The notes beneath the pieces were generated by a model. The model searched no databases. It was not told the DNA's origin and was given only the letters and a program-made list of their open reading frames with translations. From the NCBI GenBank assembly GCA_027627225.1, contig CM051024.1, positions 39,123,725 to 39,187,724 on the forward strand: 64,000 nt of DNA, in the 5' to 3' direction. The stretch is from Congeria kusceri. Taxonomy: Eukaryota > Mollusca > Bivalvia > Myida > Dreissenidae. This document shows positions 32,439 to 45,600 of this stretch, piece by piece. Each line of letters begins with the position of its first letter. The stretch's first letter is position 1. A program made the position numbers and the translations under genes.

Positions 32439-33315
32439 CACTTTGATTGCACTTGGAGTAGTTATATGTGCAAATGGTGTTTGCTTTCTGTGTATTGTGC
32501 AATAATCAGATAGTTTATTAGTATTTAATTTATCAATTCATTCTAGAACTTGTTATGTTGTATATAATTATTTAATAATTTATGAATCCCATATAAATTT
32601 ATTCCTTTATAGAATCATTCTTTTTTACTGTTTAGATTTATAATGTAATTTGCATATTGCGTATTCTAGTCATAAATCATGATCAATGCTTTATTTAATG
32701 CTTAGTTTACTTACTAATAATTTAGTGCCATAACTTTAATTTACATAGCATTAATGGTACCAGAAGTTGCGTCAAGTTATTTATTGATTTTATTTGAAAT
32801 AAATTTACTATTAAAGTAAAATAAGTTTTGCAACAAATATAAAACTTGCTATTTTTCATCGAGTCATTATTAAATAAATAGCATTTCATTTTTTCGTATA
32901 GTGTGGGTCCTTCCCTTTAAACGAAAGTTACCTAGTGAATAACAACATCATGCTTGGTATTAATGTCACAATTTTGTTATAAAATAGGACCAATAAACAA
33001 TGCTGTGTTTTTGCTTTAAAGATGCATTTTATATTTGTTAACATCCTAGTTGTTGCTAAACCTAATTTACGTAGTATATTTATTATTAATTGTATTCATT
33101 TCAAATGTTGAGTCAACAGTTTGACGAACACCAGACATTTTTCTGTAAGCATATGCAACAGTACCATTTTTTGTCGAATCCCTACTTAGTACATTTTAGC
33201 TGGAATGTCAGACATCCTCCAGTAATTTACTTATTTACGCAATTGCCAATTCAAAAACTTTAAACTGAGGGATTAACAAGGAGAAACCTCAAAACTAATG
33301 GTGTATTGATAGGCT
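32439..33315. other. 3' region of the BTB gene
   Basis: AT-rich non-coding sequence. AATAAA at 32798-32803 is a candidate polyadenylation signal 360 bases after the stop. Nothing else seen before the satellite. Confidence 0.45.
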
Positions 33316-33318
33316 CTC

Positions 33319-35452
33319 CTTTCAGCATAGTGTGCATCGTGATGCAGCGGCCATGGTACAATATGTATACATCACTCTTCAGCATAGTGTGCATCGTGAT
33401 GCAGCGGCCATGGTACAATATGTATACATCACTCTTCAGGTTAGTGTACATCGTGATGCAGTGGCCATGGTACAATGTATACATCACTCTTCAGCATAGT
33501 GTGCATCGTGATGCAGCGGCCATGGTACAATATGTATACATCACTCTTCAGCATAGTGTGCATCGTGATGCAGTAGCCATGGTACAATATGTATACATCA
33601 CTCTTCAGCATAGTGTGCATCGTGATGCAGTGGCCATGGTACAATATGTATACATCACTCTTCAGCATAGTGTGCATCGTGATGCAGCGGCCATGGTACA
33701 ATGTATACATCACTCTTCAGCATAGTGTGCATCGTGATGCAGCGGCCATGGTACAATGTGTATACATCACTCTTCAGCACAGTGTGCATCGTGATGCAGC
33801 GGCCATGGTACAATATGTATACATCACTCTTCAGCTTAGTGTGCATCGTGATGCAGTGGCCATGGTACAGTATGTATACATCACCCTTCAGCTTAGGGTA
33901 CATCGTGATGCAGCGGCCATGGTACAATGTATACATCACTCTTCAGCATAGTGTGCATCGTGATGCAGCGGCCATGGTACAATGTATACATCACTCTTCA
34001 GCTTAGTGTGCATCGTGATGCAGCGGCCATGGTACAATGTATACATCACTCTTCAGCATAGTGTGCATGGTGATACAGTGGCCATGGTACAATATGTATA
34101 CATCACTCTTCAGCATAGTGTGCATCGTGATGCAGTGGCCATGGTACAATATGTATACATCACTCTTCAGCTTAGTGTGCATCGTGATGCAGCGGCCATG
34201 GTACAATATGTATACATCACTCTTCAGCTTAGTGTGCATCGTGATGCAGTGGCCATGGTACAATATGTATACATCACTCTTCAGCTTAGTGTACATCGTG
34301 ATGCAGTGGCCATGGTACAATGTATACATCACTCTTCAGCACAGTGTGCATCGTGATGCAGTGGCCATGGTACAATGTATACATCACTCTTCAGCATAGT
34401 GTGCATCATGATGCAGTGGCCATGGTACAATGTGTATACATCACTCTTCAGCACAGTGTGCATCGTGATGCAGTGGCCATGGTACAATATGTATACATCA
34501 CTCTTCAGCATAGTGTGCATCGTGATGCAGCGGCCATGGTACAATGTATACATCACTCTTCAGCTTAGTGTGCATCGTGATGCAGCGGCCATGGTACAGT
34601 ATGTATACATCACTCTTCAGCTTAGTGTGCATGGTGATACAGCGGCCATGGTACAGTATGTATACATCACTCTTCAGCTTAGTGTGCATCGTGATGCAGC
34701 GGCCATGGAACAATGTATACATCACTCTTCAGCTTAGTGTGCATCGTGGTGCAGCGGCCATGGTACAATGCATACATCACTCTTCAGCTTAGTGTGCATC
34801 GTGGTGCTGTGGCCATGGTACAATGTATACATCACTCTTCAGCTTAGTGTGCATCGTGATGCAGCGGCCATGGTACAATGTATACATCACTCTTCAGCTT
34901 AGTGTGCATCGTGATGCAGCGGCCATGGTACAATGTATACATCACTCTTCAGCTTAGTGTGCATCGTGATGCAGCGGCCATGGTACAATGCATACATCAC
35001 TCTTCAGCTTAGTGTGCATCGTGATGCAGTGGCCATGGTACAATATGTATACATCACTCTTCAGCTTAGTGTGCATCGTGATGCAGCGGCCATGGTACAA
35101 TGTATACATCACTCTTCAGGTTAGTGTGCATGGTGATGCAGCGGCCATGGTACAATGTATACATCACTCTTCAGCATAGTGTGCATCGTGATGCAGTGGC
35201 CATGGTACAATATGTATATATCACTCTTCAGCTTAGTGTGCATCGTGATGCAGTGGCCATGGTACAATATGTATACATCACTCTTCAGCATAGTGTGCAT
35301 CGTGATGCAGTGGCCATGGTACAATGTATACATCACTCTTCAGCATAGTGTGCATCGTGATGCAGTGGCCATGGTACAATATGTATACATCACTCTTCAG
35401 CATAGTGTGCATGGTGATGCAGCAGCCATGGTACAATGTATACATCACTCAT
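33319..35452 (+). repeat. 55/57-bp satellite, about 38 copies
   Basis: Unit: AGCATAGTGTGCATCGTGAT, GCAGCGGCCATGGTACAATA, TGTATACATCACTCTTC (57 bases); a 55-base form lacks one TA in AATATGTATAC. The unit holds GCATCGTGATGC, CCATGG and GTATAC, all palindromic. Copies differ at few positions (CAG CGG/CAG TGG; AGCATAG/AGCTTAG). The open frames in the array, on both strands, are products of the repeat. Confidence 0.97.
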
Positions 35453-35463
35453 GATGTATAGTA

Positions 35464-35519
35464 TTGTATACATTATTGTACCATGGCCACTGCATCACGA
35501 TGCACACTATGCTGAAAGG
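35464..35519 (-). repeat. Inverted terminal monomer of the satellite
   Basis: TACCATGGCCACTGCATCAC and GATGCACACTATGCTGAAAG form one monomer in reverse orientation, 10-15 bases after the last forward unit. It mirrors the array start at 33319 (CCTTTCAGCATAGTGTGCAT), so the array is bounded by an inverted pair. Confidence 0.92.
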
Positions 35520-36498
35520 TGTTTTATCACCATGTTTATCATGTTAAGTTATCCAACATTTGAAAGTGATAAATTGATAATGCTCTATTTACATTCAGGT
35601 CATACGTGAAACTCGAGGAAATGCATCTTTTAGTTTAATTTAGTAGTGTTTAGTTCTATCCTTGGTCTTGAAATGATGCATCAGGTAAGTAAGTAAAAGA
35701 GTGCAACATGCACGCTGTCAATTTTAGCTCCACTATACCAATATCGTACAGTACTGAATTGAATGGAGAACTGAAATGTACTATGGTAATGTAATATACA
35801 GTTAGGGGCAGAAAAAATGAAACAAATTTGTTATCTCTTACAGCAAGGCCAGTGGTGAAACTACACGTAGTTCAATAACATTTACCCGACATTTTATGAG
35901 CCGATTTTTGGTGGAAAAGACCACTGAAAATCACAAATTTCAAAAAAATACATGGAATGACAATTATAATTAGAAAGTTAACACTACATATTTCTGGACA
36001 GGTTTCTGTCAACACGAATTAGTGTGACATTTACTGAATATTTGATTGTACATGGAAACTATATCAACATGTTTGTGCACATAATTAAAGTCGTAAATAG
36101 TACATGTTCCCCGAAATTAAAGGTTACTGTATCAGACAGTATTTTCAAATTCCATGAGCCCAGAATATATGTTACAAAAAATCAAGTAGAAATACAGGGA
36201 GGATTTTGAAGGCACCCAGAGAACAAGTACAGTGTATTTCCATCAGGCCCTAACTGAATTCTGTTTCGTTATTTTCTGCCCCTTACTGTAACATCTCAAC
36301 TCAAAACCCACCATCAGACAAAATGTGTTCATCGCATGCAAATAAATCAATTTAAACACTCGGTTATTTGTATCACATACTGAAAGGGTAAAGAACGTGT
36401 GCAGCATTTATGGTTACACAACTCGAGTAGACCCAAGTAATGCGGAAAAAATCTGGAGCACTGAATGACTGACAATGACTAGAGATCACTGTGGTCAG
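35520..36498. other. Intergenic, between satellite and RPL13A 3' end
   Basis: No gene recognised. An open frame at 36024-36209 shows nothing familiar. GTTAGGGGCAGAAAAAATGA at about 35801 and TTCTGCCCCTTACTG near 36275 form a loose inverted pair that may mark a degraded element. Confidence 0.4.
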
Positions 36499-36499
36499 C

Positions 36500-36505
36500 T
36501 TTATT
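36500..36505 (-). terminator. RPL13A polyadenylation signal
   Basis: TTTATT on the plus strand reads AATAAA on the minus strand, 18 bases after the RPL13A stop. Very short 3' untranslated regions are usual for ribosomal protein genes. Confidence 0.65.
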
Positions 36506-36522
36506 TCACAAAGGTAAACAGT

Positions 36523-36606
36523 TTATCTGAAGCCGTAGCCTTCAATGATTTTCTGGTACTTGGCGATCTTGGGGGCCACATTGGCGCGTGCCAACTGTCT
36601 GAGTTT
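36523..36606 (-). CDS. RPL13A: RPL13A last exon
   Basis: Encodes [20 protein letters not shown] then IEGYGFR and TAA (36523-36525). Acceptor AATTTCAG on the minus strand, phase 0. Confidence 0.94.
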   Translation of the reverse strand, partial: KLRQLARANVAPKIAKYQKIIEGYGFR

Positions 36607-39600
36607 CTGAAATTAGATATGATGACCGTATATATCATGACACTGATAATTTTAACTGGTCACTGAACTCTTTGTGCTCAGATGGGCTAAGACAATTCCC
36701 AATGCGAGTGATGACTGTTAAATATATATAATCAACCTAAAATCTTTAGAAATTGGTCTCAGATGGTAGTGCATGTTAAGTTTGGTTTCATCAGTTACAA
36801 AACCATCAATCACGGTTGGTTCATCATCATGGACCAACCTAATTCATTGTTACACAAACTTACAGAAACGAAAAACAGCACCAATTTGTTCCACACAATT
36901 GTGGCACAGCTATTATTACTGGTACTTTGGAAAACATTGAACAAATACTTGTAACTTGCATATATCTTTGCGAAAATAAAAACCTGCTCTTTCTTTGGCC
37001 AGATCTCAAACATACAAATTACTTTTTTAATTATGGATGTTATAAAGGAATAGTTCAGGAATCATTTTTTATTTATCATTGTTTATTAGCTTATTAACAA
37101 TGGTTTGTAGTTATATATGCATAGGAATTAAATCATGAGGGCATAGTCTAACAAAGAAAAATTTTGTTCTTTGTCTATAGAAAACTCTAAAACAACTTTT
37201 TTCATGATTCTGATTGTAATTTCAATTATAAAATAAACCACAGGTGAATTACTTAAAACATCAACAGCAAATGATGCTAACAACTACAAGGTACCGTATA
37301 CGAGCAAATTAAACGAGTTCATTTTAATTTAGGGTCTTGTTTGATTTCTTACCACAATAAAGTTCTTGAATATGTGTTAAACACTCAGAAAAGAAATGAT
37401 AAAGAAATTACCATTTGAATCTGAAATTATCTTGCTTTAACCTTTTCTTGCCTATTAGTTTTAAGAAATTAGAACTTAATATATATAATTTCAAAAGAAT
37501 CTCAGGTCTCAGATGGTAGTGCATGTAAGTTTGGTTTCATCAGTTACAAAACCATCAATCACGGTGGGTTCATCGTCACAGACCTTGTTATAAACTTACG
37601 CATTTTCACAAAATTCAATCCTATGCAAATTGTTGTATCCAATCATAGCACTCAAAATAACAAAACTACATGCAAGCTTAGTTTACACAACAAAACACAT
37701 GGTGCAGCTTGCAAAGCCTAATGAATGGGTAAATGGCTGGGGTGAAGTCGAAAATGTTATTGGCAAGAACGTGTGACTGACAGTTATGAAACTATCAAAG
37801 CCCCTTCTAACACTATGTGTAAAATCACATTTTTATACTAAAACATTTAAGTGTCATATATGAAAGTTTTTAAGGATTATGTCAATGTTACATTCAATTA
37901 TCCTGCAAAACTACACATTTTCATCAATAGAACTTAGATGAAAAACTGTTGGACATAGGGAGTGGATCGGTTTATCGCTGAACTAGATATTATGCCAACA
38001 AACATTTTCATGAAGATCGGATGAAAAGTGTTGGAATAAGACAGTGGAAACGGAAGTGGTCTACCAAATGATATTAGCAAAACAATACACCCTGCCATCT
38101 TCCACTAGGGTCATAACTATGACATTGAACTCTTTTACAATAGACTTCAAAACCATGGCTGGCCAAGTGCTTGTAAATGTTAAGTTGTATCTGTACATCG
38201 AACCAGAATATAAAATACAAAATTGGTCTCAGATGGTAGTGCATGTAAGTTTGGTTTCATCAGTTACAAAACCATCAATCATGGTGGGTTCATCATCACA
38301 GACCAATCATCAGTACCAATTTGGAAAATATTGTATACATTTCAGGGGAAAATCCATTGTCCGCATTGCCCAGCAGTGACCTAAAAATTGTATGAACAAG
38401 GGAAATTTTCCTAGATTTGCATGGGTATGCAGCAAACACCATTTGACAGAAACAGAGGAATGATATTTCCTTTTTTTCAATAATCTTCATTCCTATACTA
38501 ACTGCATATGGTGATCTGTAACAGATATACTCATTATTATACCAGAGGTTATGGTGATCTGTAACAGAAATACTCATTATTATACCAGAGGTTATAGTGA
38601 TCTGTAACAGAAATACTCATTATTATACCAGAGGTTATGGTGATCTGTAACAGAAATACTCATTATTATACCAGAGGTTATGGTGATCTGTAACAGAAAT
38701 GCTCATTATTATACCAGATGTTATGGTGATCTGTAACAGAAATACTCATTATACCAGAGATATCATTCACAGGTCTCAGATGGTAGTGCATGTAAGTTTG
38801 GTTTCATCAGTTACACAAACCATCCGTCATGGTGGGTTCATCATGGACAGAAACACTATCTCTGTTCACAAGTGAAATGCCAATTCAACAGGACCTAAAT
38901 GTAATCTTGAATTGCTCGGAGTATAAAATTAACAAGAGGGCCATGATGGCCCAAAGTGCTCACCTTAGAACTGGTACAGATGAAGACCATACTGTTGTGA
39001 CAGGTTTGAAAATTAAGGTATCTGAACAATACACAGTGGGGGTAAGATCAATTTTGATTTAAAACATCGGTAAGTGCGATGGGCTAACTAAAGTATGAGT
39101 TGGGTAGTGTATGTGCGTTTTTTGCAAATGGTTCTGAAATCATTTTTCTCGATATTCTTACCTCACCCTTTTTCATTAAGTCATTGACAATTCTGGAAAA
39201 TGCACAAACAGTAGATTTTGATGTCTTTTTTGCAAACAGTTTTGAAAAACTAGTTGCAATGAGATAATTGCGATGGCTGTGCTATAAGGCCAGAGCTCCA
39301 GATAACGTGCGTAAAGGCGTAAATATGCATTTAAATTAACAAAAAATGATTTAGATTTAAAATCTATGCGTAAATTTAAGCATTCACAAAGTGAAAATAA
39401 GAATTTGAAATTTGCAAACGCGCGTAACATGTATGAAAATCAATTTCGGCAGGGTCGGAAACTCACGAGGACTGAATCGTCTCAATATAGGCGCTCAATA
39501 CAGCAAAATTCACTGTAATTCATGTTGTCACTTAAGCGCTTTCCATTTGACACGAGAGCCCAAAATCAAAACGGCCGATAGTCGAGACAGCTAACAATCA

Positions 39601-42600
39601 CTTGTTCGATGTTCGCCGACAGTATAAGGAATTGCGTGTCAATTTATCGTAGTAGTACATTCCTTTTAATACATACCATAAAACGAGCAATATAGTTTAA
39701 TGAAATGAAAGTTTTATAAGGTTGGTAAATTATACCTCGGCCATGAACGTCTGACCATATTGTTCTGAGCCGAAATGACGTGGGGCGTTCTTCTTTGCAA
39801 TGGTAAACAAAATCAAAATGGTGGAAATCACCGGTTCATCGAAGCGTGATAAGCGTAAAGCCAGTTAGTAGCCAGAATACCGTTAAATGGTGCTGCTTTT
39901 CTATGTTGTTTTTTTCAGAACCACAAAGAATAAGTAATCAAAATAAGAGTTCTACCCAATATGGAAGATCTGACAAATCAAAAGCTGTCGTAAAGCATTG
40001 TGGTACTGTGTCAGCAAAACAGTTGAAACATGGAAACACTTTTTAACAGCAGAAATAAGCAAAGTTCTAAAATCTTCTAAGTCTCTGGATCCGCCATCCG
40101 TTTAATAGGTTATGATGTATCACGTTACTTATTAATTATACCAGCATAGGTAGTGCAACTAGTGTTATCTGCACACTGAAAACCAGTACGAAATCTTCAC
40201 ATGTCATTGATGTGTCATATGCAATTGTAAAAGATGAATAAATAAATCATTTTTAAGAATCCAGTTTTAAATTAGAGAGTAAAATAAGAATTGCCCCAAA
40301 AAGTTATCTGGAGCTCTGCTAAAAGGTAAAGTTTTGCTTTTTCTTTGATAATTTTCTTTCCAATGATGATAAATGATGTTAATGCAGGCTCTGAAGACAT
40401 CAAAGTTGCATGTACAAATAACTGCATGCAAGTCTTGCAATGTTGGAAATCAATTTTTATGGTCAAGCGCAAACTGTGCAAGTCTGGTCAACATCGAATC
40501 AAAAATCGTGTGTGCAAGCCAATAATTGATAACTTGATGTTTTTTTCCAAACCGCATATTTTTTTGACAAAGGGCGTAACTCTGGTGTTTCTGGTCCAAT
40601 CTTGCTTATAATTGACTTCACCTTTAATCTTATGGTCATAGACAAACTGTGAAAGATTGTTAAAGATTTGATGAAAAATGAAGTCTCTATCCTGTATAAT
40701 GTACATTTTTGCGTATTTTTTTCACAAACAAAGGGCAATAACTCTGGTGTTTTTTGTCCAATCTTGCTTGTATTCGACTTCAACTGTAATCTCATGGTAA
40801 TAGACAAACTGTGCATGATTGGTGAAGATTGGATGAAAAATGTCTCTCTCTATCCTGAATAATGTCCATTTTTGCATATTTTTTCAATAAACTAAGGGCA
40901 ATAACTGTGGTGTTTGAAAAACAATCTGGCCCATTTTTGACTTCTGCTGAGATCTGATGGTCATACACAAACTGTGAAAGTTTGGTTAAGATTGGATGGA
41001 AAATAAAGTCTATACCCTGGAAAAGGGCACGTTTGCACTTTTTTTGCATGAAAAAGGGGCAATAACTCTGGTGTTACTGGTGTGATCTGACCAAATAACA
41101 ATCCCATCCGAGATTTTATGGTCTTACACAAACTGTGCAAGTTAGGTCAAGATTGAATAAAAAATGTAGTCTTTATTGCGATAACGGTCCAAATTGTTGA
41201 CGGCACCTTGACGACGGATGATAGACAACCGTGGCCATTAACCAGTATCAGATCGAATAGCACTCTTCTTATTTTCATTCAGAATGCATTATATTTATTA
41301 ATCTATTAGTTAAGTTAGAATATCCCATTTTTTACAGTTTAAAAACAGATCATTATCTTCTAATATGCATACAAAAGTTAAGCAAGGTTCTTTCCAAACA
41401 GGTCTAAATATCATCCCAATATTGATAATCCTCAAGTTAATATTATATGCAGAGATCACAAATCTGCATGCTTGCTCACTGAACCTGAAGTGAACGTTTT
41501 CGTACAAAACATAACCCAATCACCCAAGCTTACATCTGCAGCCAACTTGGTCTTGTAGTATTTCTGCGACTTGACGTGTCTCTTGGCCTCCAGTGCGCCG
41601 ATCACGCCCTGGTACTTCCAGCCAACTTCATGGGCCAGGCGGTTCAGGTCGCAGAACTGGAACATTGAAACATGTGTCAAAATCAGTTGTCCCCATGACT
41701 CTTTTATTTATATAGCAATATACATAAATGTCTTGAAATTAGAATGATCAATCCTGCACTTTTTACAAATAGTAGATGTTAAACCGGGATGTTTTTCCCT
41801 TTTACCAAATTTATTGTTATCATTTGCCCCAAACCTGGGACTTGGGCCTAATTGCTAGCTTCTTAAAAGGCCCAACCAGAAAAGTTTGTTTTGTTCAGTG
41901 GAATGCTAGAAAAACTCAAAACTTTTAACTTTTAAATTAGTTTTTATCAATCCAGTTTCTGCTAGTCAGGTTCAAAACTGTGATGCCTTGGACATTGGCA
42001 GCTTATAATCTTTTTCTACCAAAAAAGGTAAATAAATTTCAGTAACAATTATTATAAAAGTGACGAACATATAAACATGTATACACTAACAATGCATTAT
42101 TAATGATGAAGGAAAACTAAATTATTTTCTTAAAATGTGCATGTGTAACTTATGTAGAAAATTTCCATAGGTAATATCTTTTCGGCAATGGTAAATATAA
42201 AAGGCGACTGTACAGTATAACAATATATACCCGTCTGTTCTGTTTCAATCTGAGCACTTTGAGTGCAGATGGAACCACCTTCCTCTTCTGCTTGTCGTAC
42301 GGGGGTGGAATTCCCTCAAACACCTTCAACTTGGCAATGGCCGCTTCGCCACGGGTAGTACGGTGTGGAATCATACCTGGTCAACACAAAAAGAAAATCA
42401 ACACTTAGCACTTTATAATTTTGTACTTTACACTTGATACCAGCATAAATGATCATTCCGAAAGAGTAACAAGAAACGTGGAAATTCCACGAAAACCAAA
42501 TTTTTCTAACGAAATGCATAAGTCAGCACAATAATGAAAGAAAGTTCTAGGTGCCATATGCATTCCTAAGCGAGGTCTTGTTATAAGGTGACTATGTATG

Positions 42601-45600
42601 AAGTTTCATTAAAATATCGCAATGGGTTATCAAATTATTGAGCAGAAACCAGTTTTGTATTTTTAGTAACATTGACCCCACCCACCCCATATGCAATCCC
42701 AAGCGAGGTCTCGATATCAGGTATCTATGTATGAAGTTTCATTAAAATATCTTGATGCATTGTCAAGTTATTGAGCGAAAACAGCTTTTCTATTTTTAGT
42801 AACGGTGACCTTGACTTTGACCCCACCCACCACATATGCAATCCAAAGAGGTCTCAATATAAGGTATCTATGTATGAAGTTTCATTCAAATATCTTGATG
42901 CATTCTCAAGTTATTAAGCGAAAACCATTTTCTATTTTTAGTAACTGTCACCTTGATCTTGACCACATCCACCCCATACGCAATCTCAAGCAAGGCTTCG
43001 ATATAAGGTATATATGTATGAAGTTTCATTAAAATATCTCGATGCTTTCGCAAGTTATTGAGCAAAAACCGTTTTTCTATTTTTAGTAACGGTGATCTTG
43101 ACCTCACCCACCCCATATGCAATCCCAAGTGAGGTCTCGATATATGGTATCTCTGTAAGAAGTTTCATTAAAATATTTTTCTGGATTCTCAAGTTATTGA
43201 GCGGAAACCGTTTCCTATTTTTAGTAACGGTGACCTTGACCACACCCACCCCATATGCAATCCCAAGCAAGGTCTCGATATAAGGTATAAATGCATGAAG
43301 TTTTATTTAAATATCTTTATGGATTCTAGTTATTGAGCGGAAACCTTTTTTCTATTTTTAGTAAAGGTGACCTTGACCTTGACCCCACCCAAGACCTTGC
43401 AATCCCAAGCAAGGTCTCGATATAAGGCATATATGTATGACGTTTTATTCAAATATCTTGATGCGTTCTCAAGTAATTGAGCGGAAAACGTTTTTTTATT
43501 TTTAGTAATGGTGACCTTGACCCCACACACCCAATATGCAATCCCAAGCTAGGTCTTGATATAAGGTATATATGTATAGTTTCATTAAAATATCTCGATG
43601 CCTTCTCAATTAATTGAGCGGAAACTGTTTTTCTATTTTTAGTAACGATGACCTTGACCCCACCCAACCCATATGCAATCCCAAGCGAAGTCTCGATATA
43701 AGGTATCTATGTATGAAGTTTCATTAAAATATCTCGATGCGTTCTCAAGTTATTGAGCTGAAACCGTTTTTCAATTTTTAGCAACGGTGACCTTGACCTT
43801 CACCCACCCCACCCCATATGCAACCCCAAGCGAGGTCTCGATATAAGGTATCTATGTATGAAGTTTCATTAAAATTTCTCAATCCATTCTCGAGTTAGCG
43901 AGGAAACAAAAGGTTGACGCCTCCGACCCGCCGCACGCCCAACGACATACCCAAATCTAATAACCGAAATTTTTCTTCAAAATATTTGGTTAAAAATAAG
44001 TAATTTGTACCAGTCTGGCTAGGAAAGATATTACAGTGTTGTTGTTTTTTCACCTTTGGGGAAAGGTGGCAGGGCCCTTCCGACGGGGACTTTTACGGCC
44101 AAAGGGGTTGCTTTTGTAGAAAAGCATCACAACAGTTTTATATTCTACTTTGTTACAAATGATAACTTAGATTACGCAAAACTTGGTTTGATAAAAAAAT
44201 GCTGGGATTGTTTAGAAAAATTCCTCTATCTTAGTCAATTTTTGTCTGGTTTTGGTAATTTTTTTTCTCAAAATAAACCTTACATTATGAGGGGCATTTT
44301 AAGGTTATTGTAGGGGAAAAATATATACATTTTAAGCAGGGGAATGGGGCAGAATTTCAGCCCCAAATTGGCCCTAAAAAAAACACTGTATCGCCATACT
44401 AAAGGTAGAACAAGAGGGCCCTGAGGGCCCTAGTACGCTCACCTGAGCCCTTGTAGACCAATCGGATTTTGCATCCCCGAGGTGTGGCTTATTTTTATCC
44501 CAGGGGCATAATTTGAACAATCTTAAACAAACCTCTGGGCCTTGCGGTTTCAGGTAAAGATTTTTAAAGTCATTTTGCTATTTAAGTCTATATAAACCTT
44601 GTGACCCCTTGGGGTGTGGCCAGATTTGACCCCAGAGGCATAATTTGAACAATCTTTGAAGAGGACCACTATGCAATGTTACATACCAAATATAGGAAAG
44701 CTGTTGGCATTGCCGTTTCAGAGGAGAAGATTTTTAAAGTCATTTTGCTATTAAAGTCTACATAAACCATGTGACCCCCGGGGCGTAAGCAGTTTTGACC
44801 CCAGGGGCATAATTTGAATTTGTAGAGGACTACTATACGATGCAACACACCAAATATGAAGCCTCTAGGCCTTGCGGTTTCAGAGAAGAATTTTTAAGTC
44901 ATTTTGCTATTTAAATTTATATAAACCATGTGACCCTTGGGGTGTAGTCAGTTTTGACCCATGGGGCATAATTTGAACAATCTTGTAGAGGACCACTATA
45001 GGATGTTACATACCAAATACGAAACATCTGGGCTTTGCGGTTTCAGAGAAGATTTTTAAAGACATTTTGCTATTAAAGTTTATATAATCCATGTGACCCC
45101 CGGGGCATGGCCAGTTTGGACCCCAGGGCCATAATTATAAGCAATCTTTGTAGATGACCACTATAGGATACAAAAAATGAAACCTCTGGGCCTTGTGGTT
45201 TCAGAAGAAATTTTTTTAAGTCATTCTGCTATATATTCTATATAAACCATGTGACCCCCAGGGCGTGGCATGTTTTGACCCAAGGGGCATAATGTAAACA
45301 AACTTTGTAAAGGACCACTAAAGGATGTTACATACCAAATATGAAACCTCTTGCCTTGCGGTTTCAGACAAGGAGATTTTTAAAGTCATTTTGCTATATA
45401 ATGTATATAAACCATGTGATCTCCGGGGCATGGCCAGTTTTGACCCCAGGGGCATAATTTGAACAATCTTTGTAGAGGACCACTATAGGACGTTACATTC
45501 CAAAAATGAAACCTCTGGGCCTTGTGGTTTCAGATATTTTAAAGTCATTTTGCTACATATTCTATGTAAACCATGTGACCCCCGGGGCGTGGCCCGTTTT

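Noticed and set aside
31361..32452. Minus-strand open frames opposite BTB exon 3
   Set aside because: Shadows of the real coding strand.
33260..35454. Many overlapping open frames on both strands with MYTSLFSIVCIVMQ-type repeats
   Set aside because: They are read-through of the 55/57-bp satellite, whose monomers lack stops in several frames; no start context, conservation or splice support.
33319..35519. CRISPR-like regular repeat array
   Set aside because: Monomers are contiguous with no unique spacers, and the genome is eukaryotic.
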